Source: Alphaproteobacteria bacterium MarineAlpha3_Bin4 (GTDB lineage: Bacteria > Pseudomonadota > Alphaproteobacteria > Rhodospirillales > Casp-alpha2). Taken from it: a stretch of DNA of 18,022 bases. Of this stretch, positions 1 through 8,196 are shown piece after piece. The stretch's first letter is position 1, and every line of letters begins with the position of its first letter. The DNA lies in the NCBI GenBank assembly GCA_002938045.1, contig PTLJ01000006.1, forward strand, positions 1-18,022, given 5' to 3'. The notes under the pieces were generated by a model, which saw nothing but the letters and a program-made list of their open reading frames with translations, ran no database searches and was not told where the DNA came from. A program made the position numbers and the translations under genes.

Positions 1-685
1 CCACGATATCGTCGATATAGGTGAAGTCGCGGCGCATGTCGCCGTTATTGAAGACAGGGATCGGCTCGCCAGCGAGTATCTTACGGATAAAGATGAAGGC
101 CGCCATGTCAGGCCGGCCCCATGGCCCATAGACGGTGAAGAACCTGAGCCCGGTCAGCGGCATGCCATATATATGGGCGTAGCAATGGGCCACCATCTCG
201 GCCGATTTCTTGGTTGCCGCATAGAGCGATAGAGGCATGTCGGTGCGGTCCTCGGTGGAAAACGGAAGCTTGCTGTTGGCACCGTAGACGGACGACGACG
301 ACGCGTAGACGAAGTGCTCGAGCCGGTCGAGGCGGCGGCAGGCCTCGAGCAGTACCAACTGGCCCTCGACGTTGGCGCGAGTGTAGGCGCGGGGATTTTC
401 GAGCGAATAGCGGACCCCGGCCTGGGCCGCCAAGTGGACAACATGTGTGATGTCCGGGTGCGCGGCGACGAGATTATCTATCGCCCCATAGTCGGCGACG
501 TCGATCCGATGGAATGTGTAATCGCCATCGCTGTTAGCAAGCCTGTCAAGCCGCGCCTCCTTCAAGGAAACCTCGTAATAGTCGTTGACGTTGTCGACGC
601 CGATCACACGCTCACCAGCGGCGAGCAGCGCGAGAGCTGTGTGGAAGCCGATGAACCCGGCAGCGCCGGTGAGGAGAACGGTCAT
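1..685 (-). CDS. UDP-glucuronate 4-epimerase-like NAD-dependent epimerase, partial (3' end outside window)
   Basis: A short-chain dehydrogenase/epimerase of the UDP-glucuronate 4-epimerase (CapI/LpsL) type, which would convert UDP-glucuronate to UDP-galacturonate in the cytoplasm for surface polysaccharide or LPS. Reading leftward from ATG at 683-685, 228 codons are open up to the window edge. Visible features are the Rossmann motif GAAGFIG at residues 7-13, the acidic end of strand beta-2 (GVDNVNDYY, about 29-37), HLAAQAGVRYS (84-94), the catalytic serine region YASSSSVYG (127-135), the YxxxK pair Y155/K159, and the family motif RFFTVYGPWGRPDMA (181-195). Family members are usually about 320-340 residues, so roughly the last 100 are outside the window. 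The 373-base spacer on its 5' side divides it from a divergent gene. The GVRYSxENP and FFTVYGPWGRPDMA motifs favour glucuronate over galactose epimerase, but substrate is inferred from family resemblance only. Confidence 0.88.
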   Translation of the reverse strand, partial: MTVLLTGAAGFIGFHTALALLAAGERVIGVDNVNDYYEVSLKEARLDRLANSDGDYTFHRIDVADYGAIDNLVAAHPDITHVVHLAAQAGVRYSLENPRAYTRANVEGQLVLLEACRRLDRLEHFVYASSSSVYGANSKLPFSTEDRTDMPLSLYAATKKSAEMVAHCYAHIYGMPLTGLRFFTVYGPWGRPDMAAFIFIRKILAGEPIPVFNNGDMRRDFTYIDDIV

Positions 686-1058
686 AACCGTGAAACCCCC
701 GTCGACAAGGTCGTGATTTACGTCGCTCCCCTATACCCGCTTGCAGCAGAAAAATCACCAATCATCAGCGGTTGCTCGCCGGGCTTATATGCCAACCTTG
801 GAGCGGCGGCGCTTTACACGAAGCTCACAGAATATCAGAACAGGCCTACCATTTTGTTATGAGACCTCCTCAAGAATTTTGAAAGACGATATGTTCCCGT
901 CACCGGTTCTGCCCGTAAAATTCGGCCCCGAGCGATGCACGGCTACGTAAATCCTTTCGAATTTGCCTTGGTTTGGCAACCCACAATTGTTTGCAATGGA
1001 CCGGGGTATTACATTTAACGCAACGACAAACGATTGATTGTGACCGGAGATCGACTTC
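686..1058. other. Divergent intergenic spacer between the epimerase and the oxidoreductase
   Basis: This 373-base gap separates two divergently transcribed genes, so it must hold promoters for both. I see no convincing protein: the open frames crossing it are antisense extensions of the flanking genes. It is more AT-rich than the genes near 840-1040. A dyad TTGCC-N7-GGCAA lies at 963-979, followed by the small palindromes CAATTG (984-989) and TTGCAA (991-996). No strong -35/-10 pair stands out. The best SD is GGAG at 1046-1049, nine bases before the ATG of the oxidoreductase gene. Confidence 0.5.
963..979. promoter_or_regulatory. Dyad upstream of the oxidoreductase gene, possible operator
   Basis: The 17-base sequence TTGCCTTGGTTTGGCAA is a perfect 5-base inverted repeat (TTGCC / GGCAA) with a 7-base centre. 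It ends 79 bases before the oxidoreductase start. Its size suits a dimeric helix-turn-helix regulator, but 5-base arms can arise by chance. No regulator gene is present nearby to pair with it. Confidence 0.2.
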
Positions 1059-4000
1059 ATGGGTCTAAGGGCTGTCACGCTCGACGACAAGTACACGCTT
1101 GAAGAGGGCCGTGTGTACCTCACCGGCACCCAGGCCCTGGTACGCCTGGTCCTGATGCAACGCCAACGCGACACCACCTGGGGTCTCAACACGGCCGGCT
1201 ACGTCAGCGGCTATCGCGGCTCGCCGTTGGGTGGTATTGACCGCGAGTTCAACCGTGCCGCTGGGCACCTGCACGACCACCACGTAAAGTTCCACCCTGC
1301 CGTCAATGAGGACCTAGCAGCGACGGCACTGTGGGGCACGCAACAGGTCAACCTCTATCCCGGCGCCAAGTACGACGGCGTGTTTGGTATCTGGTACGGC
1401 AAGGGCCCTGGTGTCGACAGATCGGGCGATGTGCTGCGCCATGCCAACATGGCGGGCACCGCGCCCAACGGTGGTGTTTTGCTGCTCGCCGGCGACGATC
1501 CGGCCTGCAAGTCTTCGACCGTTCCAAGCCAGTCGGAGCACGCTCTAATGGACTCTAATATCCCCGTCCTTAACCCGGCCAACGTACAGGAGATCCTCGA
1601 TTTTGGCCTCTACGGCTTGGCTATGTCGCGCTATTCGGGGTGCTGGGTCGGCATGAAGTGCATTACCGACAACATTGATACTTCGGCCTCTGTCTCCGTC
1701 GATCCAGCCCGCGTCCGCATCAACATTCCCGACGACTTCGATATACCGGAAGGCGGCTTGCACATCCGCTGGCCCGACCCACCCCTCGACCAGGAGCACC
1801 GTCTTCACCGTTACAAGATTAATGCAGCCCTCGCATTTGCCAGGGCCAACGGCCTCAACCGTGTGACCATGGATAGTCGCAATCCGCGCTTCGGTATCGT
1901 CTCCACCGGTAAGTCGTATCTCGACACCCTACAGGCACTTGCCGATCTCGGTATCAACCAGGTCGAAGCCGAGCGTATTGGGCTCAGGCTTTACAATGTC
2001 GGCATGCCGTGGCCGCTGGAGAAAGAGGGCATCCGTCACTTTGCCGAAGGGCTCAAAGAAATCCTTGTCGTCGAAGAAAAGCGTGCGGTAATGGAGAGCC
2101 AGATTAAGGAGCAGCTCTATAACTGGCGCGAAAACGTCAGGCCCCGCGTTGTCGGCAAGTTTGACACGAACGGCGCCACAATTCTGCCCTCAGCTGGTGA
2201 GCTGACGCCGGCCCGCATCGCCCGAGTAATTGCCGCCAGGGTCTCGGCTTTCCACGAGAGCGAGGCGATCAAATTGCGGCTCGATCTTCTTCAGGCCAAG
2301 GAGAAGGCCTTGGTCGCGTACCAGGGAAAGATCGAACGCATTCCGTATTTTTGTTCCGGCTGTCCGCATAACACTTCGACCCGCGTGCCGGAGGGCGCGC
2401 GCGCAGCGGCTGGCATCGGCTGCCATTACATGGTGCTGTGGATGAACCGCGACACTACCACCTTCACCCACATGGGAGCAGAGGGCGTTAACTGGCTCGG
2501 TCAGGCGCCATTCACCAACGAAACCCACATTTTTGTCAACATCGGTGATGGCACTTACTTCCATTCTGGCATCCTCGCCATCCGCGCGGCAGTAGCTGCC
2601 GGCGTCAACATGACTTACAAGATTCTCTACAACGACGCCGTCGCCATGACCGGAGGTCAGCCTATGGATGGCCCGCTGGACGTTCCTACCGTCACCCAGC
2701 AGGTCCGCGCCGAGGGCGTCAAGCGCATCGCCGTAATTACCGACGAGCCCGAAAAATACGCCATCGGCACTGGGTTCGCGACTGGCACCACTGTCCATCA
2801 CCGCGATCAACTCGACTCGCTGCAGAAAGATCTAACCAAGACGCCAGGGGTCAGCGTCCTCGTCTACGACCAGACCTGCGCCGCCGAGAAGCGCCGACGC
2901 CGCAAACGTGGTCTCTATCCAGACCCACCCCGTCGGCCATTCATCAACGACGCCGTCTGCGAGGGTTGTGGCGATTGCGGAGTGGCGTCCAATTGCGTCT
3001 CAATCATACCGTTGGAGACCGAGCTTGGCCGAAAGCGAGCCATCGATCAGTCTTCCTGCAACAAGGATTTCTCGTGCGTCGACGGCTTCTGCCCGAGCTT
3101 CGTCACCGTGCACGGGGCTGGTCTCCGCAAGCGCCGCTCGGCCGGCCACGCGCCTTTCCCAACGCTCCCCGAACCCGAACTGGCGTCGGCCACCGAACCC
3201 TACGGCATCGTCGTCACCGGTATCGGCGGCACCGGCGTGATTACCGTCGGTTCGATTCTGGGCATGGCTGCTCACCTCGAAGGCCGCGGCGTTTCTGTCC
3301 TTGATGTCTCCGGCCTGGCGCAGAAGAACGGCGCTGTCTATTCCCACATCCGCATTGCCAACGACCCGGAGAAGCTCCACGCTGTACGCATTGTTGCTGG
3401 CGGTGCCGATCTGTTGATCGGCTGTGATATGGTGACTTCGGCTGGAACCGAAGCCCTCGGCAAACTCTGCGAGGGCCATACGTGCGCGGTCGTCAATGCG
3501 CAGCGTACCATGACTGCCGACTTCACCCGCGACCCGGACGCCGAGTTCCCGGAAGCCGAATTCAAGGACGCCATAGTAGCCGCATCCGACGCCGGACAAT
3601 GCTATTTTGTCGAAGCGACCCGACTTGCCACCGGCCTGATGGGCGACAGCATCGCCACCAACGTGTTCATGATCGGCTACGCCTACCAGAAGGGCTACCT
3701 GCCGCTGTCAGCCTCAGCCATCGAGGGCGCCATTGAACTCAACGGCGTCGCTACCGAATTCAACAAGCTGGCCTTCACCTGGGGACGCCGCGCTGCCCAC
3801 GACCTGGGCTCGGTTGAAGTGATCGCAAAGCCACAAACAGCCGAAGCGGTAGACAAAGGTCGCGATTTCGTGGAGCGGCGGGTAGCCGACCTCACCCAAT
3901 ACCAGGATTCGAAATACGCCGCACGCTACGTCGCCCTGGTCGAACGAGTCGCCGACGCCGAAAAAGTAAAGGCACCTCACATGAGCGGCCTCGCTATCGC

Positions 4001-4526
4001 CACCGCCAGGGCGTATTATAAGCTGTTGGCGGTCAAGGACGAATACGAGGTCGCGCGACTCTATACGGACGGCCGCTTCGAGCAGCGCCTCCGCGAAACT
4101 TTTGAAGACGGATGGCGGCTCACTTTCCACCTAGCACCACCGCTCTTTGCGGAGCGCGACCCTGTTACCGGGCACCTGATCAAGCGCGAGTACGGCTCCT
4201 GGGTGATGACCGCGTTCCGCCTATTGGCCTCCCTCAAGGGATTGCGCGGTACCGCCTTCGACATCTTGGGTCGCACCGACGAGCGCAAGGCCGAGCGCCA
4301 GCTAATCAAGGAATTTGAAGAAACAATCGAGACCATCGTCGCCGGGCTTACGCCTGACAACCACGCCGCGGCCGTCGAACTGGCAGCCCTGCCACTTCAA
4401 ATTCGTGGCTTCGGCCACGTCAAGGAGGCGGCGATCACCGCCGCCAAGAGCTGCGAGCATAGCCTGATTGCGGCGTTCCGTAGCGATGACGGGAAGCGCG
4501 AACACAAACGCGAGGCGGCAGAGTAG
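1059..4526 (+). CDS. Fused indolepyruvate ferredoxin oxidoreductase family protein (2-oxoacid:ferredoxin oxidoreductase)
   Basis: A 1155-residue single-chain enzyme combining the alpha (IorA) and gamma (IorB) parts of indolepyruvate:ferredoxin oxidoreductase. The family oxidatively decarboxylates arylpyruvates or related 2-oxoacids to acyl-CoA, passing electrons to ferredoxin in the cytoplasm. Order of parts: a pyrimidine-binding TPP domain at the N-terminus (GYRGSPLGGID, about residues 51-61); C432/C435 in FCSGCPHNT; the TPP/Mg site with GDG at 496-498 and N525; an iron-sulphur insert with C634, C637, C640, C646, C667, C673 and C678; the gamma domain starting at GIGGTG (721-726) with SGLAQKNGAVYSHIR; and a C-terminal extension of about 200 residues like the DUF6537 domain found in fused proteobacterial members. 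The ATG start follows GGAG with a 9-base gap. It stands alone, with no separate IorB or ferredoxin gene beside it. The true substrate (indolepyruvate, phenylpyruvate or a branched 2-oxoacid) cannot be read from sequence, so I give no gene symbol. Confidence 0.93.
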   Translation: MGLRAVTLDDKYTLEEGRVYLTGTQALVRLVLMQRQRDTTWGLNTAGYVSGYRGSPLGGIDREFNRAAGHLHDHHVKFHPAVNEDLAATALWGTQQVNLYPGAKYDGVFGIWYGKGPGVDRSGDVLRHANMAGTAPNGGVLLLAGDDPACKSSTVPSQSEHALMDSNIPVLNPANVQEILDFGLYGLAMSRYSGCWVGMKCITDNIDTSASVSVDPARVRINIPDDFDIPEGGLHIRWPDPPLDQEHRLHRYKINAALAFARANGLNRVTMDSRNPRFGIVSTGKSYLDTLQALADLGINQVEAERIGLRLYNVGMPWPLEKEGIRHFAEGLKEILVVEEKRAVMESQIKEQLYNWRENVRPRVVGKFDTNGATILPSAGELTPARIARVIAARVSAFHESEAIKLRLDLLQAKEKALVAYQGKIERIPYFCSGCPHNTSTRVPEGARAAAGIGCHYMVLWMNRDTTTFTHMGAEGVNWLGQAPFTNETHIFVNIGDGTYFHSGILAIRAAVAAGVNMTYKILYNDAVAMTGGQPMDGPLDVPTVTQQVRAEGVKRIAVITDEPEKYAIGTGFATGTTVHHRDQLDSLQKDLTKTPGVSVLVYDQTCAAEKRRRRKRGLYPDPPRRPFINDAVCEGCGDCGVASNCVSIIPLETELGRKRAIDQSSCNKDFSCVDGFCPSFVTVHGAGLRKRRSAGHAPFPTLPEPELASATEPYGIVVTGIGGTGVITVGSILGMAAHLEGRGVSVLDVSGLAQKNGAVYSHIRIANDPEKLHAVRIVAGGADLLIGCDMVTSAGTEALGKLCEGHTCAVVNAQRTMTADFTRDPDAEFPEAEFKDAIVAASDAGQCYFVEATRLATGLMGDSIATNVFMIGYAYQKGYLPLSASAIEGAIELNGVATEFNKLAFTWGRRAAHDLGSVEVIAKPQTAEAVDKGRDFVERRVADLTQYQDSKYAARYVALVERVADAEKVKAPHMSGLAIATARAYYKLLAVKDEYEVARLYTDGRFEQRLRETFEDGWRLTFHLAPPLFAERDPVTGHLIKREYGSWVMTAFRLLASLKGLRGTAFDILGRTDERKAERQLIKEFEETIETIVAGLTPDNHAAAVELAALPLQIRGFGHVKEAAITAAKSCEHSLIAAFRSDDGKREHKREAAE

Positions 4527-4547
4527 GCTCATCACCCCGAAGGTTGC

Positions 4548-4570
4548 TGACGGGGGCCAAGCGACCGTCA
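4548..4570 (+). terminator. Weak hairpin after the oxidoreductase gene, possible terminator
   Basis: TGACGG (4548-4553) and CCGTCA (4565-4570) form a perfect 6-base stem with an 11-base loop, 22 bases after the oxidoreductase stop codon. The sequence that follows contains only a short run of four T, so this is not a canonical intrinsic terminator. Its position between converging genes makes some terminator role plausible. Confidence 0.22.
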
Positions 4571-4808
4571 TGCAATCTCATTTTGGATGACCGATTATGA
4601 TGCTGTCGCGGGCACCCACCAAAGAGCAACGCGATTTGCCAAAGTGTGTTCGTCATCAACCACGTAGCAATAGGAACCGCCAACGAACAAATTTTTCGCG
4701 ATCGGTCTTGATTTCGCCTAGAGCGTTTTCGGGGACCACGTCTTTAATAATGAAGGCAAAGTCGTGATCCGATGCCTCGGCGACCGTTGGGTTTGGCCCA
4801 CCATGGAA

Positions 4809-5684
4809 TTAAAGGACGAACCACAGCAACGCCGGAAGTGTGGCGAAGCTGATCACGGTGGAGACGACAATAACGCCTGCAACGTCGGCCGGGCGAGCGT
4901 CGTACATCTGCGCGTAAAGGTAGTTAAGGGCGGCCACCGGCATCGTGCTTTCGATGATGATGATACCACGCATGGCCCCCTCCAGGCCAAACAGAGCGGC
5001 TGTCCCCCAGCCGACGCCGAAACCCATTATCAACCTCAGCGCTGACAGTCCAAAACCTCTCGGCAAACTGGTCAGCCTGAGTTCGGCCAGGGAGACACCA
5101 AGTGTGATCAGCATGAGTGGGATGGCGAAGCCTCCAAGGATCTCGAGTGTTTTCATGATCCAGGCTGGCACCGGTAACTCTGCATACATCACGAGCAGAG
5201 CCATTAGGGCCGACCAAAGTAGCGGGGTTTTTAGGGCCTCGATTATGCTGGCCTTGCCTGAGGCAATCGCCGGACCAAAAACAAATATTAACAGCGCCGA
5301 GATGGTGAAATACGAGATTGCCAGCGCCAGACCCTCTTCGCCAAAGGCGAGCAAGCAAAGAGGTAGACCCATGTTGCCGGTGTTAGCGAACATCATTGCC
5401 GGCAGGAAGACGCGGAGTTCGAGCCGCGCTAGCCTTAGTGCCGGTGCCGCGATAACACCGAAGGCCGCAGTGGTGCCCAAGGCAGCTAATCCCATGGCGC
5501 TAAAGATCGACCAGTCAATCTCGGTCCTGACCAGAGTCGAGAAGATCAAGCACGGAAATCCGACATTGGTGACCAACCGGGTGATGAACTGGGCCTCGTA
5601 GGCAACGCCGCGCTTAGCCCAGACCAACCCTACTCCGGTGCAGACGAGAACCGGTGCAATCACGGAGAAGATGACGCCTATCAC
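4809..5684 (-). CDS. AEC-family (auxin efflux carrier type) permease
   Basis: A 291-residue, strongly hydrophobic inner-membrane protein of the AEC (auxin efflux carrier) transporter family, which moves carboxylates, amino acids or other small anions in bacteria. It shows about ten membrane segments in two inverted halves. The first-half signature FANTGNMGLPLCLLAFGEEG is followed by a hydrophobic helix, and the second half has the conserved MPVAALNYLYA stretch near the C-terminus, as is usual in the family. Length matches typical members (about 290-320). The start is GTG at 5682-5684. It overlaps the rarD stop as GTGA, and SD GGGGGAG (complement of 5690-5696) lies five bases upstream inside rarD codons. 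It is the last gene of the pyk-rarD-AEC operon. Its substrate is unknown; the link with pyruvate kinase hints at a C3/C4 carboxylate, which is only inference. Confidence 0.9.
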   Translation of the reverse strand: MIGVIFSVIAPVLVCTGVGLVWAKRGVAYEAQFITRLVTNVGFPCLIFSTLVRTEIDWSIFSAMGLAALGTTAAFGVIAAPALRLARLELRVFLPAMMFANTGNMGLPLCLLAFGEEGLALAISYFTISALLIFVFGPAIASGKASIIEALKTPLLWSALMALLVMYAELPVPAWIMKTLEILGGFAIPLMLITLGVSLAELRLTSLPRGFGLSALRLIMGFGVGWGTAALFGLEGAMRGIIIIESTMPVAALNYLYAQMYDARPADVAGVIVVSTVISFATLPALLWFVL

Positions 5685-6622
5685 GCGCGCTCCCCCAACC
5701 GCCGCTTCTTCGATCGCCGCACCGTGTCTGTTGTGTATATCGCGATCGCCGTCCAGATTAACGCAAAAGTAGCCAGGTGATGAGGCGTGAAGTCTTCACC
5801 GTAAACGAAGACGGCGAGTGCAAAATGACAGGTCGGTGCTAGGTACTGAAAGAAGCCAACAGTACCAAGCCGCAGTCGCTGAGCAGCCTGCGTGAATAGG
5901 ATCAGCGGCAACGCCGTGGCAACGCCTGAAGCGACTATAAGGGCATCAAGGCCGAGGCCACGCTCAGTGAATACGGCGCCGCCGGCGATATTCCAATAGA
6001 CAAGGAACACCAGCGCAACCGGTGCCAGAAGCACGGTTTCGATGAACAATCCAGTGACGGCGTCAATGTCCGCCGTTTTGCGTAACAGGCCATACATACC
6101 GAAGGTGCCTGCCAGGCTGAGCGCAATCCACGGGAACTCGCCCAGGCCAACAACCGGAATGGCGATGCCAACGGCGGCTAATGCCACCGCGCCCATCTGT
6201 AGGCCGTTGAGGCGCTCGTTTAGAAAAAAGTAACCCAGCAGCACGTTGACTAGCGGGTTGATATAGTAGCCGAGGCTAGACTGCAAAACTTGGCCGTTGG
6301 CAATCGCCCAGATGAAAATCAGCCCGTTGACGGCGAGGATAGCTGCGGTACCGAACATCTTTACCAACAGTCTGGGGTTCCACAGCAGTGCGCGAACAGC
6401 ATTGTGCCGGTCGGCGATGATAATGGTCGCGGCGACAAACATCATCGACCACAAGGTGCGATGGGCGAGCAACTCCAACAGCGGCACCTCGGCGACGGCC
6501 TTGAAGTAGACCGGGATAAATCCCCATATGACGAATGCCCCGAGCGCATAGGCGGCGCCAACTCGGGCGTGTCGCTCGGGATCCTTCTGCTGCCTCGACG
6601 ACTTCTCGGCGGCGGCGTTCAC
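5681..6622 (-). CDS. rarD: RarD-type EamA/DMT-superfamily permease
   Basis: A 313-residue inner-membrane protein of the drug/metabolite transporter superfamily, closest by eye to RarD. RarD proteins are named after an E. coli gene annotated as chloramphenicol-sensitivity protein; their true substrates are poorly known. After a charged cytoplasmic tail of about 20 residues come about ten membrane helices in two EamA repeats. RarD-typical stretches are the N-terminal ALGAFVIWGFIPVYFK, LLAHRTLWS, the GQVLQSSLGYYINPLVNVLLGY region, and LRLGTVGFFQYLAPT in the second repeat. The family normally runs 290-310 residues. Its start is GTG at 6620-6622, overlapping the pyk stop as GTGA with only a weak upstream GGGTCGA. 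It in turn overlaps the AEC gene by GTGA. Translational coupling to pyruvate kinase is therefore likely, though a functional link is unproven. Confidence 0.9.
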   Translation of the reverse strand: MNAAAEKSSRQQKDPERHARVGAAYALGAFVIWGFIPVYFKAVAEVPLLELLAHRTLWSMMFVAATIIIADRHNAVRALLWNPRLLVKMFGTAAILAVNGLIFIWAIANGQVLQSSLGYYINPLVNVLLGYFFLNERLNGLQMGAVALAAVGIAIPVVGLGEFPWIALSLAGTFGMYGLLRKTADIDAVTGLFIETVLLAPVALVFLVYWNIAGGAVFTERGLGLDALIVASGVATALPLILFTQAAQRLRLGTVGFFQYLAPTCHFALAVFVYGEDFTPHHLATFALIWTAIAIYTTDTVRRSKKRRLGERA

Positions 6623-8034
6623 TCGACCCAGGCGATGCGCAAAATGTTGGTGGCGCCCGGTGTGCCAAAGGGTACGCCCGCGGTGATCACAATAGCGTCG
6701 CCGGGCTCGGCGAAGTCTTCCTGCTTGACCGCCGTCATCGCGGTGACGACCATATCGCCGAAGGTATGCAGATCCTCCGTCTGGACTGAATTTACGCCCC
6801 AGGCAAGCGCCATTTTACGCGCCGTGTCGGCGCGCGGCGTCAGGCCCAGGATTGACGACGCCGGTCGTTCGCGCGCAGCGCGCAGCGTCGTCGAGCCGGT
6901 CGACGAAAAGGTAACGATGGCCGCGGCCGAGATGGTGGCGGCAACTTGACGAGCCGCTGTAGTGATAGCGTCAGCGGCTGTTGCCTCTGGCGCATGGCGC
7001 TCGGCTTCCATCAGCTTGCGGTAATGGGGGTCCTCTTCGACTTGGTAGATTATTCGGTCCATCATCGTCACCGCTTCTACTGGAAACGAGCCGACTGCCG
7101 ATTCAGCTGACAACATGACCGCGTCTACACCGTCGTAGATGGCGGTCGCCACGTCGGAGGCCTCGGCCCGGGTCGGGGTCGGAGCGTGGATCATCGATTC
7201 TAACATCTGTGTGGCAACGACGACGGGCTTTCCTCCCTGGCGGCAGGCGTGAACGATGCGCTTCTGCAACGCCGGAACTTCTTCAGGTGGCACTTCGACG
7301 CCAAGATCTCCACGAGCCACCATCACTGAGTCGGAAAGATTGACGATCTCCTCAAGGTGCTGTAGCGCCAATGGCTTTTCCAGCTTTGCCATCACGCCGG
7401 CACGACCAGCTATTAGTTTGCGCGCCTCGGCGATGTCCTCGGGGCGCTGGATGAAACTGAGCGCGACCCAATCGACGCCGAGTTCAAGACCGAAGCGCAG
7501 GTCCTTGTGGTCTTTTTCTGTCAGCGGCGTTAGATCAAGTTCCACCGAGGGCACGTTGAGACCTTTATGGTTGGATAGCTTGCCGCCGGTAATGACCGTG
7601 GTCTCGGCAGTGTCGGACCCGCACTTGGTGACACGCAACCGGATTTTGCCATCGTCCAATAACAGTTCGGTGTCGGCTTGCAACGCCTGGAACACTTCCG
7701 GATGCGGCAACGGCGCACGGGTGTTGTCACCGGGGCGGGAGCTGAGATCCAGGCGGAACGCTTGCCCGACATTGAGCAACGTATGGCCGTTCTTGAACTC
7801 ACCAACTCTGAGCTTTGGCCCCTGTAGGTCAAGAAGGATGCCGATGGGGTGTCGGTGCTTGGCTTCTAGTGCGCGGATGATTTGGTAGCGCAGTTTATGG
7901 TCGTCTTGAGTACCGTGGCTGAAGTTAAGGCGAAAAACGTCGGCGCCAGATTCATAAAGCTCATTGACGGTTTCCTCGTCAGAACTAGCTGGGCCCAGGG
8001 TGGCAACGATCTTAGCGTTTCTCATCCGTTTCAT
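6619..8034 (-). CDS. pyk: Pyruvate kinase
   Basis: Pyruvate kinase, the cytoplasmic enzyme making pyruvate and ATP from phosphoenolpyruvate and ADP at the end of glycolysis. With ATG at 8032-8034 it has 471 residues, normal for the family. The start gives MKRMRNAKIVATLGPASS, as in other alphaproteobacterial enzymes; a TTG seven codons upstream keeps the frame open but has no proper SD, and ATG at 8023-8025 is another option. Substrate-binding residues R35, N37 and S39 lie in RLNFSHG; the catalytic-lysine motif is KLEKP, followed by VARGDLGVEVPPE with its metal-binding acids; then the signature TPTRAEASDVATAIYDG and MLSAESAVGSFP. A C-terminal regulatory domain ends in TNILRIAWVE. L70, Q71, K74 and V77 match the pattern described for K+-independent pyruvate kinases. 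It is the first gene of an operon whose stop overlaps rarD by GTGA. Confidence 0.97.
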   Translation of the reverse strand: MKRMRNAKIVATLGPASSDEETVNELYESGADVFRLNFSHGTQDDHKLRYQIIRALEAKHRHPIGILLDLQGPKLRVGEFKNGHTLLNVGQAFRLDLSSRPGDNTRAPLPHPEVFQALQADTELLLDDGKIRLRVTKCGSDTAETTVITGGKLSNHKGLNVPSVELDLTPLTEKDHKDLRFGLELGVDWVALSFIQRPEDIAEARKLIAGRAGVMAKLEKPLALQHLEEIVNLSDSVMVARGDLGVEVPPEEVPALQKRIVHACRQGGKPVVVATQMLESMIHAPTPTRAEASDVATAIYDGVDAVMLSAESAVGSFPVEAVTMMDRIIYQVEEDPHYRKLMEAERHAPEATAADAITTAARQVAATISAAAIVTFSSTGSTTLRAARERPASSILGLTPRADTARKMALAWGVNSVQTEDLHTFGDMVVTAMTAVKQEDFAEPGDAIVITAGVPFGTPGATNILRIAWVE

Positions 8035-8196
8035 AACAACAGACCATAATGGCAAGCCCTTGTTATGACCAGATTTCCAATCCAGAGGGCTACAGAAACG
8101 TAATCATCGGCAGGCTAGTTCGGGGCTGCGATCAGGATAATCTGTTGTCCGGGAGCCGGCTAATGTATCTTTGGGTCGGATAAGGTACATCACTCG
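8035..8196. promoter_or_regulatory. Divergent promoter region between pyk and the 124-residue gene
   Basis: These 162 bases separate the minus-strand pyk operon from a plus-strand gene, so both must be transcribed from here unless longer transcripts are used. I see no clear -35/-10 pair, no riboswitch-like structure and no strong palindrome. AAGG at 8182-8185 could act as a modest SD for the ATG at 8197, with an 11-base gap. Confidence 0.4.

Noticed and set aside
314..862. Open frame of 182 codons on the plus strand
   Set aside because: Mostly antisense to the epimerase fragment, whose Rossmann and YxxxK motifs show that the minus strand is coding.
970..998. Sigma-54 promoter before the oxidoreductase (TTTGGCA ... 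TTTGCA)
   Set aside because: The GG and GC elements are 16 bases apart instead of the required 10.
2190..2810. Open frame of 206 codons on the minus strand
   Set aside because: Antisense to the TPP domain of the oxidoreductase, with no motif or SD.
4945..5601. Open frame of 218 codons on the plus strand
   Set aside because: Antisense to the AEC permease; composition is that of a reverse-complemented membrane protein gene and no motif is seen.
7256..7888. Open frame of 210 codons on the plus strand
   Set aside because: Antisense to the core of pyruvate kinase; rich in Ser and Arg, no known domain.
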